From: Paramecium sonneborni
Lineage: Eukaryota; Ciliophora; Oligohymenophorea; Peniculida; Parameciidae
NCBI GenBank assembly: GCA_905182985.1
Contig: CAJJDN010000189.1
Coordinates: forward strand, 46,261 to 110,260
Length of the DNA: 64,000 nucleotides
Reading direction: 5' to 3'
A model generated the notes under the pieces. That model had not been told where the DNA came from, ran no database searches, and was given only the letters and a program-made list of their open reading frames with translations. The translations under genes and the position numbers were made by a program. Positions 1-8,911 of the stretch are shown here, one piece after another (the first letter of the stretch is position 1; every line of letters starts with the position of its first letter).

Positions 1-35
1 TAGCTACTCAAAAAGCAAATTTAATTTAATCAGAT

Positions 36-194
36 GAATTTGTAATATATTTTGTAGAGGAGCTCTATTCGCTGACAATAAAACACTTAAAGATTACAAA
101 TTTAATTAAAAATTAACTCTTGTACAACCAACTAAATAAAAAATAATGAATATGCACCAATTGATTCTGCAGAAAGAGTATAAGAAATTATGAA
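36..194 (+). pseudogene. Possible ubiquitin-like domain fragment
   Basis: Between a TGA at about 35 and a TGA at 192-194 the ciliate-code frame reads GALFADNKTLKDYKFNQKLT. The spacing resembles the C-terminal half of a ubiquitin fold (FAG-x-x-L-x-D-x-x-T-L-x-D-Y-x-I-x). Some large ubiquitin-specific proteases carry such a domain before the catalytic domain, and a decayed USP follows at about 1.1 kb on the same strand, so it could be the front of that gene. No start codon is visible, and the match is short and weak. Confidence 0.3.
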
Positions 195-667
195 TTTAGT
201 TTAAATATCAGACTAATATTAATTAATTTCTATATTAATAGATAAAAATTGTCAGCTAGATATTGCTATATTGTAATATTTTGGATTGTGAAGATTAATT
301 ATTAAAAGAATATAATGAGAATCTATTTTATGATTACACTAATAAAAGAATCCATAGATTAAGAAATAGTACCTTTAATGAAAAAATAAATTGGTGAAAT
401 TTCATTTTAATTAATTATTCATCTTACTTAATTAATGGAATCATGAACAGAAGATTTCGTCTATTTTGTTAATGATTCCTAGAAATAAATAAGTATATGA
501 ATTATTTGAGTAATCAAAAACAGATTGGAGTAATCTTTTAATTGTAAACAATAAATATATATAATAATATCATTTGTAAATTTTTAAAGGAATAATTGTA
601 ATGTGAATAGATTAATGATGACTTATAATTCTTAAAATTGAAGTAAGCTGTATAAAAAAAGTATAAA
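195..667. other. No recognisable gene; short open stretches
   Basis: Short frames between TGA codons, for example about 244-415 and 450-602 on the plus strand. They have plausible ciliate codon use but no motif I recognise. They may be decayed linker between the ubiquitin-like fragment and the USP remnant. Confidence 0.3.
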
Positions 668-1129
668 GATCCTAAATTGTGTAGTCTATTGAGTATATAA
701 TTATAGAAATAAGAGAAAAAAAATATTTCTGGATGTGATGAAGCATAACTTTTATAATATTTATTCTATAATTCTGAATTAGAAGAAGAATGGAATGTAT
801 TTGTAGATTCTCTAATTAAAAAATTGGAGTTGAAGAAATATATACAAATATCTAATCTAGATTATATACGAGACCTTAATTACTTTAAGTTGAATTACCA
901 ATTAATAGATTTTTTGAATTATTAACTAGTTCAAATGAGGAATGACAACTTTTTTCATTCTTGTTTTTAAGATATTGAAAAGAGAAATGATGTGAATCTA
1001 AGAAATGATGTGAATCTAAGAAATGATGTGAATCTAAGTAATGATATTTTGAAAACTTTAATTAAAGGAGAAACTTAATATGATGAATTGTATTTAGTAG
1101 TTGCTTAATTTGTTTGCTTAAGTGAATGA
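668..1129 (+). pseudogene. Open frame with RNDVNL triplet repeat, probably upstream part of the USP gene
   Basis: A 154-codon frame read with TAA/TAG as Gln. It is acidic and hydrophilic in its first half (SELEEEWNVF), contains three exact copies of the hexapeptide RNDVNL, and ends at TGA 1127-1129. The next frame, starting at 1122, is the USP-like frame, so a one-base frameshift probably separates the two parts of one former gene. I tested intron-like GT...AG stretches here and none restored the frame at normal Paramecium intron length. The family of this N-terminal part is not recognised. Confidence 0.4.
983..1036 (+). repeat. Three perfect tandem copies of an 18-bp coding repeat
   Basis: AGAAATGATGTGAATCTA is repeated three times with no mismatch at 983-1000, 1001-1018 and 1019-1036. 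The unit length is a multiple of three, so the frame is kept and RNDVNL is encoded three times. Perfect identity implies recent slippage expansion. Confidence 0.95.
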
Positions 1130-1830
1130 TTTAACATTTTTTTATGCACATTAATTGGCTCTATAAATAATATCATTGATTTCTAACAGAGAAATTATTG
1201 AATACAGATTTATTGAAAATGAAGTTAAATTATTGTAAGGAAATTTATTGTTATTGATCTCTTTATTGTAAGTTTATAATAATATTACCGTAGATATTGA
1301 ATTCACAACATATTTATATAAATGTTAATTGAGTTGCATAATGATTATTGTAAAAATACTGCATCTAAACAAAAATTAACAAGAAAAAGAGTATTCTAAT
1401 TATTATTAGAATTATGTAAAGATGAATTTCCTCTAGAAGTATGCTACCTTTGATTTAAAATCATCATAAATTGAAGTTCGATATAAAGAAGGTAGATGTG
1501 GAGGTTAAATTCTTGGAGCTCCATGTTATATCAATTCTTTATTATAATAATTCTATATGAATATGCCTTTAAGAAAAGGAATTTTAAGTAAATTATTATA
1601 ACTGAAATGAAGACTCCTCTTATTTTAAAAATATTACTAGTATTGTTTCACCAATTTTGTAACTTAAATAGACAGATCATACTTCAAATTAATAATGTTA
1701 GTATTCATTCAACTCTAATAATTTGTATATTTACCTACATTGATTAATTAAGACATTAAAGGGATATGATGGTGAGGTCATTAATATTCTTATTTAATAG
1801 GATTGCAATGCATTTTTTAATTTAATAATG
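1122..1830 (+). pseudogene. Decayed ubiquitin-specific protease (USP9/24/34-like) catalytic N-part
   Basis: The frame 1122-1610 ends with a USP Cys box, GAPCYINSLLQQFYMNMPLR, matching the family pattern G-A-T-C-Y-x-N-S-x-x-Q-x-L/F-Y-M. The presumed nucleophile Cys is at 1524-1526. After TGA 1608-1610 and frame changes, the second family block (Q-Q-D-x-x-x-F-F-N-L) appears as IQQDCNAFFNLIM at about 1790-1830. The usual V-x-E after QQD is changed to C-N-A. USPs cleave ubiquitin from substrates and need Cys, His and Asp/Asn; no His box is present because the frame runs straight into TPR repeats. At least two frame breaks and loss of the C-terminal half make this a relic. Family assignment is good, subtype less certain. 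Confidence 0.7.
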
Positions 1831-3329
1831 ATAATTACAATAAGATTAGTGATTTTTCTAATTAATTAAATTGAATACTTTAAATAGAAAGTGATACTTG
1901 AGTTAAATAGATTTGATGAAGCTTTATAATGTTGTGATTATTCAATTAAAAAATATCCTTAGGATCATAGAGCTTTTTAGATTAAAGGTAAAATTGATTA
2001 AATTTTCAAATATAGCCAATATATTACTTGAATTAAATAGATTTGATGAAGCTTTAGAATATTGCGATTATGCAATATAAAGAAATCCTGAAGATGCTAA
2101 TATCTATAATGTGAAAGGCAAAATTGATTTAATATAATTTAGCAAACTTATTGAAGCAGTTAAATCGCTTAGATGAAGCTTTGTAATATTATGACTACTC
2201 AATTAACTAAAATACAGAAAATAATGTTGCATATAGATAAAAAGGTAAAGAATAATTGATAAAATATAGCAAATGTATTAAATTACTTAAATCGATTTGA
2301 AGAAGCTTTATAATATGGTGACTAAGCTATTTAAATTAATCCTGAAGATGAAGCAGCCTTTTATAACAAAGGTAAAATTTAATTGATAACTTAAATAGCA
2401 AAAACATTGTATGAGTTAAATCGATTTGAAGAAGCTTTACAATATTGCGATTATGCAATATAAAGAAATCCTGAAGATGCTCAGATTTATAATTAAAAAG
2501 GTAAAATTTATTTAATCTCACAATTAAGCCGATGCATTACTTAAGTTAAATCGATTTGATGAAGCTTTATAATATTATGATTATGCAATTTAAAGAAATC
2601 CGAAAAATTGCTTAGCTCTTATAAATAAAGGTAAAGTTTATTTGATACACTATATAGCTTATGCATTGCTATAGTTAAATCGAAATGAAGAAGCTTTATA
2701 ATATTGTGATCATGCTCTTAAAAAAAATCCTAAGAATTTCATAGCTATTTTTAACAAAGGTAATAGTTTATTTTAGTCAATAGCAACTGCATTGTCGAAC
2801 TTAAATAGATTCGAAGAAGCTTTATAATATTATGATTTAGCAATTTAACATAACCCTGACGATTATAATACTGTTTTTAAAATAGGTTGTATTTGCTTGA
2901 TATTAAAATATAGCTAATACATTATATAAATTAAATCGATTTGAAGAAGCATTAATATATTATGATTTAGTAATAAAAAAAAATCCTAACAATGCTGATT
3001 CTTATAATAATAAAGGTAAAATTTTAGAGAAAATAAAATATAGCATGTATATTATAAGAGTTAAATCGATTTGAAGAAGCATTATAATATTGTGATTTAG
3101 CAATTTTAATAAATCCTAAAAATGCTAATTTTTATAATAATAAAGGTAAATTTTACTAAATAATAATATAGCTAATACATTATGTTAATTAAATCGATTT
3201 GAAGAAGCATTACAATGTTATAATTATTCAAATAGCCTAAATGTTTCAAGTAAATGTAGCAATTTCCAAATATAAAATTTCAATCTTTAGAAGTAAGTTT
3301 CATAATATGAATCCTTTAAACATGATTGA
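1744..3329 (+). CDS. TPR-repeat ORF, 11 units with 10 micro-introns, fused to a USP remnant
   Basis: Reading with TAA/TAG as Gln gives 11 successive TPR units with consensus A-x-L-x-E-L-N-R-F-E-E-A-L-Q-Y-C/Y-D-x-A-I-Q-x-N-P-E-D-A-x-x-Y-N-K. Ten introns of 24-28 nt interrupt it: 1988-2015, 2118-2142, 2245-2269, 2372-2398, 2501-2528, 2631-2657, 2760-2783, 2886-2913, 3016-3043, 3146-3171. Each lies in phase 1 of the same Ala codon. The nine exons between them are all exactly 102 nt (34 codons). No TGA interrupts the spliced frame until TGA 3327-3329; the eleventh unit is truncated. TPR arrays are protein-binding scaffolds. The first in-frame ATG is at 1828; upstream the frame is continuous with the USP piece, so the true start is unknown. 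Intron 2 begins GC, intron 5 ends AAG and intron 8 begins GTTG, hinting at decay. Confidence 0.8.
1903..3230 (+). repeat. Tandem exon-plus-intron repeat, period 126-130 bp
   Basis: The block TTAAATCGATTTGAAGAAGC or a close variant recurs at 1903, 2033, 2160, 2287, 2416, 2546, 2675, 2801, 2931, 3061 and 3189. Spacing varies only because intron length varies; the exon part is always 102 bp. The amplified unit therefore included its intron. Confidence 0.9.
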
Positions 3330-3361
3330 AAATATCATAAACAATATAAAAAAGTATAAAT

Positions 3362-3575
3362 TCAAACTACCCTTATCATCAATGATTGCCACATGACATA
3401 AAGCACTATTTTCAGAGCAACTCTAAGTAAATATTCGCTTGTTACACAAGGAGAATTGTATTTCTGGAGATATATTCCATTTAGCGTCAATCCTGTGTAC
3501 ATTGATTTCAGAGATCCAACTATGTTATTGGCTTCTTCAATTGTAATATTTTGAGCCTATCATATTTTATAAAAA
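3362..3575 (-). CDS. Short unrecognised minus-strand frame
   Basis: Reading leftwards to TGA (complement 3362-3364), the frame contains IEEANNIVGSLKSMYTGLTL followed by NGIYLQKYNSPCVTSEYLL. Composition is balanced, with few Asn/Ile runs, and looks protein-like rather than random. A GTAAGT...TAG stretch upstream could be an intron, but at about 66 nt it would be long for Paramecium. I do not recognise the family. It may be the 3' exon of a decayed gene. Confidence 0.3.
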
Positions 3576-3651
3576 ATAATTATAAGTATAATATATGGTA
3601 AATTAATAATTATTTCACTTACAGGGAATGAGTTCATTACTTCTTTTAGGC

Positions 3652-3687
3652 TTTGAACGTTCAAAAAATATTTTTTGAACGTTCAAA
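3652..3687. repeat. 36-bp perfect palindrome
   Basis: Two copies of the self-complementary core GAACGTTC flank an A6-TA-T6 centre, and the whole 36 bp equals its own reverse complement. It sits between a minus-strand fragment and a transposase remnant. It could be a cruciform-forming site, a terminator-like hairpin or the footprint of a mobile element. Confidence 0.9.
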
Positions 3688-3989
3688 ACATAAATACAAG
3701 CTATGAACTATAAAGAATGACATCATTAATTACCAAGTGTAAATTAAATGAGATTATTTAATTTGAATTTAATTTATATTTAAGCAATTCAAAAAATATT
3801 CCTATATAGTTTTTCAATATCTATTTTAATCTGTATATGTCAGTCAAAGTGAAAATATATTTGGGTTAATGTATTGTAATTTGGAAACTAAACTTAAATG
3901 AGGAGAATTAATAGTGCATCATTTGAGATGCAGTTCTGAATGTTATAATTTGATATCACATAATAGCATATGTTAAAGGTCTATACAAA

Positions 3990-4790
3990 AAACTAAATAA
4001 CCTTTAATAAAGTTATTCACCATAGAAGAAGCAATAATACTATTTAATAATACGCAATTAGAATTAAGGATGTAAAATAAAACAAAAATAATCAAAAAGA
4101 ATAAAAATAGGTTAAACCTAAATTTTATAATCAAACGAAATGCTTATTTAATTAGAAAACTAGCACAATTAGGGTTGACAAAAGAAAATATTTCAATAAT
4201 TTTAGGATTATCAAAAAGTTCAATTTATTATAGGGAAATAAGATCCTGATAGTGAATCGTTAGGAACTTAATTTTATTTTGCATAAGAACACATTGATTG
4301 GTTGATCAGATATGTAAATGAATCAGAGGTCACCGAACAAAGGAATTCAAAACTGATATTTTCCAGATTCAAACTTCATTTCAATCTTAATGAAAATGCT
4401 CTATCTGTGCGCGCGGTATTGGATTCTTCAATCAATCAAGATAACAAATATTAATATCCTATTGTACAGAATTATTATCTTATATGAAAGGGGGATTTAA
4501 TACATTATTTTTAGATTAAACAAGATTTTCACATTAATCAAAAAATCCAAGTTGTAGTAAATAAAAAGAGAAGGTGTTTAGAAGGGTAGTTAACTTAAAA
4601 AAAATTTACATGAATTTGGTTGTATAGGTACAAATGGATTTTAATGTTTTCAAATTTGTTTTGGCAAATGTAAATTCATATATTTTTGGGCAATATTTAG
4701 AAAAACTTCTCCATAAAAGCAATACATAAGATTTAACCATATGATGAAAAAATTAAATCAGATAAATTCATAATTACCTTTAAAAAAAAA
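3990..4790 (+). mobile_element. Decayed Tc1/mariner (IS630-like) transposase remnant
   Basis: The first frame ends at TGA 4247-4249 and contains a helix-turn-helix, LAQLGLTKENISIILGLSKS, of the type at transposase N-termini. A +1 shift gives a second frame (4248-4496) with HIDWLIRYVNES and a Leu/Val-rich helix as in the second DNA-binding helix set. A third frame from 4609 has HEFGCIGTNGF followed by a hydrophobic block, resembling the start of the DDE catalytic fold. No complete DDE/D triad and no clear terminal inverted repeats are visible. Three frame breaks show it is dead. Tc1/mariner elements are common in Paramecium germline DNA; a distant HTH protein is the alternative. Confidence 0.4.
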
Positions 4791-4955
4791 AACAGCTTCA
4801 TTATTGAGAATTTGATTTGAAATATTTAAGAGGAAATAAACAAAATTTTAGTAACAAATAATGATTACATATGAATTAAGCATAAACAAAATTTTAAGTC
4901 TAAAATTTAATATAATATAAATTTTGACTATATTAAATTTTAATTTAAAATAGTT

Positions 4956-5335
4956 AGTGTTCACTTTATTTATATTTAATTTTAATTTAAAATAATGAGT
5001 GTTCACTTTATTCATATTAAATTTTAATTTATAAAAGTGAATTTTTACTTTATTCATCTTAAATTGTAATTTAAAATTATGAGTGTTCACTACTACTATA
5101 AAAATATCATTTTAAGAAATATAACTTCAAATAATGAGTGTTCACTTGTTAATAATAAAATATTATTTCAAATAGTGAGTTTTCACTTTGTTAATAAGAA
5201 AATATTATTTTAAATAGTGAGTTTTCACTTTTCTAATTTTAAATTATGAGTTTATAAATTATAAAATATAATTTACAATAGCAAGTGTTCATTTTGTTGA
5301 TAATAAAATATTATTTTACATAATCAGTTTTCACT
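4956..5335. repeat. Degenerate minisatellite with AGTGTTCACT core
   Basis: About ten imperfect units of roughly 37-55 bp share AGTGTTCACT or AGTTTTCACT at 4956, 4998, about 5037 (degenerate), 5082, 5137, 5178, 5220, about 5247 (degenerate), 5284 and 5326. The spacer is A/T rich, often an AATAATAAAATATTATTT-like hairpin. The core is itself a near-palindrome (AGTG-NN-CACT). No coding role is evident. Confidence 0.75.
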
Positions 5336-5340
5336 TTATT

Positions 5341-5949
5341 AACTGTGTGATATTTGAAAACCGGTTTTATTTTCATTAATTTAAATTCAGGTTAAAAATG
5401 AAACTGACCATAAGCAGATGAATTTTGAGAATATTATTTATCAGTAGGAATTTTGAGTGAAAATATGTCAGAATCTTAAGTATTTCTTTTAGCATATTTT
5501 CCAAATTTTTATTCAGATTCTAAAATTAATAAAATAGAAAATCTACAGTCATTTATGGAGAAAACACAAAGCATTCATTATTTAACAAATTTTTACACTT
5601 ATTAATTTATGGCAATAGGTAACTATTGTGAACATGAATATCCATATCTTATTGATTTGAATAATTTATTTTTTTTAAATCTAAATCATTCATCTTATTT
5701 ATAAGATTGTTCCCAACAAAATTTTATTTTATCTATTGAATGCTCTGAATAATACAGAACATACAACCTCTAAAAACAATTTTTTAAAACTTAGATTCTT
5801 CCCTATCAAACATAAATATTTAAGGAGAACCAAAGATCTTATGCATAGAACTATGACGACTTTTATTCATCTATTCTAAATAAAATATATAAATTTATTA
5901 TTAATAATAAATCTTCAAAATTAACAGCAGTTTCTTTTTGACATTAATT
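5341..5949. other. AT-rich stretch, no gene recognised
   Basis: Short frames only, on both strands. No motif, repeat or RNA structure stands out. Confidence 0.4.
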
Positions 5950-6755
5950 ATATATTTGAATACTTTTAGTTGTTGCAGATATTTGATTCAATTTCTTATT
6001 CAGTTCTTTTAATTATTTTTTGACAAAATGCTTTGATTCATAATTTCTGATCATTTTGCCTTCTATTATTTTCTACTATTGGATTCATAAAATTTGACTT
6101 CTTTAATTTCTTGCTAAATTGCTAAATTTTTAATTTTTAACTATATAAAATTTCTGACTTTGCTAATTCTTCCATAGATAACCTAAAGTTTTTAACTGTA
6201 TTTAGTTCTTCATATTTTTATTACTTCTCTCTAAATTACTTTCTTAACATCAAGTTCATTTAAAAATAATCCTTCTAATTTTAATTTCATGTTTATTATT
6301 TATACTACAGTTTTTCTCTAAATCTTCTAATACAGGGACTAAATTATTTTATTTAATTTTTTCAACTTCAACCTGCATTTCATTCATAATAACTCTTTTA
6401 TTTTTTATTCAAGATCGTGAATGAATTATATATATGTAATCCTCTCTGTACTTAAATTAAATTATAACATAATTTTGATGTATCCATTTCGGTGCTCCTT
6501 CAGTATAAGTATATTCACAATTTTGAGGATCAGTCTTATCAACTAAAGTATTTAATAAGAATGAAAAGCATAAAAATTGTAATTTTGTTGTACTAAGAAA
6601 TTTATCAACTCATTTACCTTCTCTCTTTAAATTTTGTTTAATTCTTTTTACTACTTCAAACTTCCTTATGATAGTAATGAATATATTACTCCATTGTGAT
6701 CATATTTTGTTCCAAAATAAAAATTATTTTTACTTGCAGCTTCTAATGTACTCAT
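5950..6755 (-). pseudogene. Decayed coiled-coil gene, start at 6755
   Basis: An ATG at 6755 (complement) opens MSTLEAASKNNFYFGTKYDH, then a basic Gln/Lys-rich helix. A 25-nt GTAAAT...TAG intron-like stretch follows. Further left, frames carry DPQNCEYTYTEGAPKWIHQN and, after a shift, an acidic coiled-coil segment NEMQVEVEKIKQNN. At least two frame changes are needed to join them. The FGTKYDxNGVIY-type start recalls a Paramecium family with a discoidin-like domain followed by coiled coil, but I cannot confirm that. The 3' part (left of 6279) is present once. The 5' part is also copied at 7596-8072 by the assembly duplication. Confidence 0.4.
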
Positions 6756-7416
6756 TTTTAATAGTTGAAAATTTCATTATTTTTATTACAAAAAAAATTA
6801 TCATAAATGCATTCAAATCATTAATCATAATATCTTTCCTTTTTACACTTATTCCAATGTCATTAGAAGTGAATGAAACTTGATAGTAAGATTAGAGCGA
6901 TTGTCAACCTAATAAAGTTATAGGCTTATAGAAACTCTATTACATTAAAAATCAAAAGGGTATGTATGCTTGGAAACACATTTACGCTAAGTTAAGATTG
7001 TGCATTGAGCTTTTTGAATTTGACCAAACAAAAAAGCAAAATATGTGCTTATTTAAATTCAAGCACATAGAATTCGATACAAATATGTAATATTTATTTA
7101 TATATTGGTACTAACCAAAAGAATTGGAATGAAAATGCCATGTTCTATTATTAATCTCCACCAATTGATACTTTTATGAAATTTAAGTCCAAGCATGCAA
7201 GAGATGGATGTTATGAAGTTGTATTAGACATATGATAAATTTACATCATATGTTTGATATTTTACAACCTCAAGTTCATTAATAATGTAAACTTAAAAAA
7301 GAACATAGAGAACAAACTAATTGTTGAGAGTAGAAGTATATTATGAATGATAATAAAGTAGATTAGTATTATATTCTTTAACATTTTTATAATATTAATA
7401 ATTAATTATTATATAA
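6756..7416. other. Intergenic stretch (also present at 8073-8733)
   Basis: Lies between the divergent starts of the minus-strand coiled-coil relic and the FtsX-like gene. Short frames on both strands, no recognised motif. If both genes were once live it would have held both promoters. Confidence 0.4.
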
Positions 7417-7594
7417 ATGCAACCTAAATCAATATAGAGAAAAGAGTCTATGGTTCCTTAAGGTACTTCAATATCTATTTGTTCTTCGATGTTATTCATG
7501 ATAGGTTAATCATGGTATGAAATGAAAAGAAGACCTTATGGATATTGTGTATCATTTTTTAGTGTTTTGATTGTTGTTGCTGCAAGTGCTGTTA
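7417..7594 (+). pseudogene. Duplicate 5' piece of the FtsX-like gene, cut at the N
   Basis: The first 178 bases of the permease ORF described at 8734. The frame is cut at N 7595 only because the contig ends there, and should not be counted as a second gene. Confidence 0.85.
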
Positions 7595-7595
7595 N

Positions 7596-8911
7596 TTTTA
7601 ATTTCATGTTTATTATTTATACTACAGTTTTTCTCTAAATCTTCTAATACAGGGACTAAATTATTTTATTTAATTTTTTCAACTTCAACCTGCATTTCAT
7701 TCATAATAACTCTTTTATTTTTTATTCAAGATCGTGAATGAATTATATATATGTAATCCTCTCTGTACTTAAATTAAATTATAACATAATTTTGATGTAT
7801 CCATTTCGGTGCTCCTTCAGTATAAGTATATTCACAATTTTGAGGATCAGTCTTATCAACTAAAGTATTTAATAAGAATGAAAAGCATAAAAATTGTAAT
7901 TTTGTTGTACTAAGAAATTTATCAACTCATTTACCTTCTCTCTTTAAATTTTGTTTAATTCTTTTTACTACTTCAAACTTCCTTATGATAGTAATGAATA
8001 TATTACTCCATTGTGATCATATTTTGTTCCAAAATAAAAATTATTTTTACTTGCAGCTTCTAATGTACTCATTTTTAATAGTTGAAAATTTCATTATTTT
8101 TATTACAAAAAAAATTATCATAAATGCATTCAAATCATTAATCATAATATCTTTCCTTTTTACACTTATTCCAATGTCATTAGAAGTGAATGAAACTTGA
8201 TAGTAAGATTAGAGCGATTGTCAACCTAATAAAGTTATAGGCTTATAGAAACTCTATTACATTAAAAATCAAAAGGGTATGTATGCTTGGAAACACATTT
8301 ACGCTAAGTTAAGATTGTGCATTGAGCTTTTTGAATTTGACCAAACAAAAAAGCAAAATATGTGCTTATTTAAATTCAAGCACATAGAATTCGATACAAA
8401 TATGTAATATTTATTTATATATTGGTACTAACCAAAAGAATTGGAATGAAAATGCCATGTTCTATTATTAATCTCCACCAATTGATACTTTTATGAAATT
8501 TAAGTCCAAGCATGCAAGAGATGGATGTTATGAAGTTGTATTAGACATATGATAAATTTACATCATATGTTTGATATTTTACAACCTCAAGTTCATTAAT
8601 AATGTAAACTTAAAAAAGAACATAGAGAACAAACTAATTGTTGAGAGTAGAAGTATATTATGAATGATAATAAAGTAGATTAGTATTATATTCTTTAACA
8701 TTTTTATAATATTAATAATTAATTATTATATAAATGCAACCTAAATCAATATAGAGAAAAGAGTCTATGGTTCCTTAAGGTACTTCAATATCTATTTGTT
8801 CTTCGATGTTATTCATGATAGGTTAATCATGGTATGAAATGAAAAGAAGACCTTATGGATATTGTGTATCATTTTTTAGTGTTTTGATTGTTGTTGCTGC
8901 AAGTGCTGTTA
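7596..8911. repeat. Assembly duplication 1, copy 2 (1316 bp)
   Basis: Second copy of 6279-7594. Genes read through its right edge into unique sequence, whereas copy 1 stops dead at the N. Confidence 0.95.

Larger units (their letters stand above)
6279..7594. repeat. Assembly duplication 1, copy 1 (1316 bp)
   Basis: Matches 7596-8911 base for base wherever I compared (offset 1317), with a single N at 7595. The left flank is unique and continuous with this copy. Confidence 0.95.

Noticed and set aside
4956..5335. Repeat array considered as CRISPR
   Set aside because: Units are degenerate, spacers are A/T-rich and similar to one another, and the organism is a eukaryote.
6668..6883. Plus-strand 71-codon frame (and its copy at 7985-8200)
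   Set aside because: Lies antisense to the start of the minus-strand coiled-coil relic; hydrophobic A/T-driven composition, appears twice only because of the assembly duplication.
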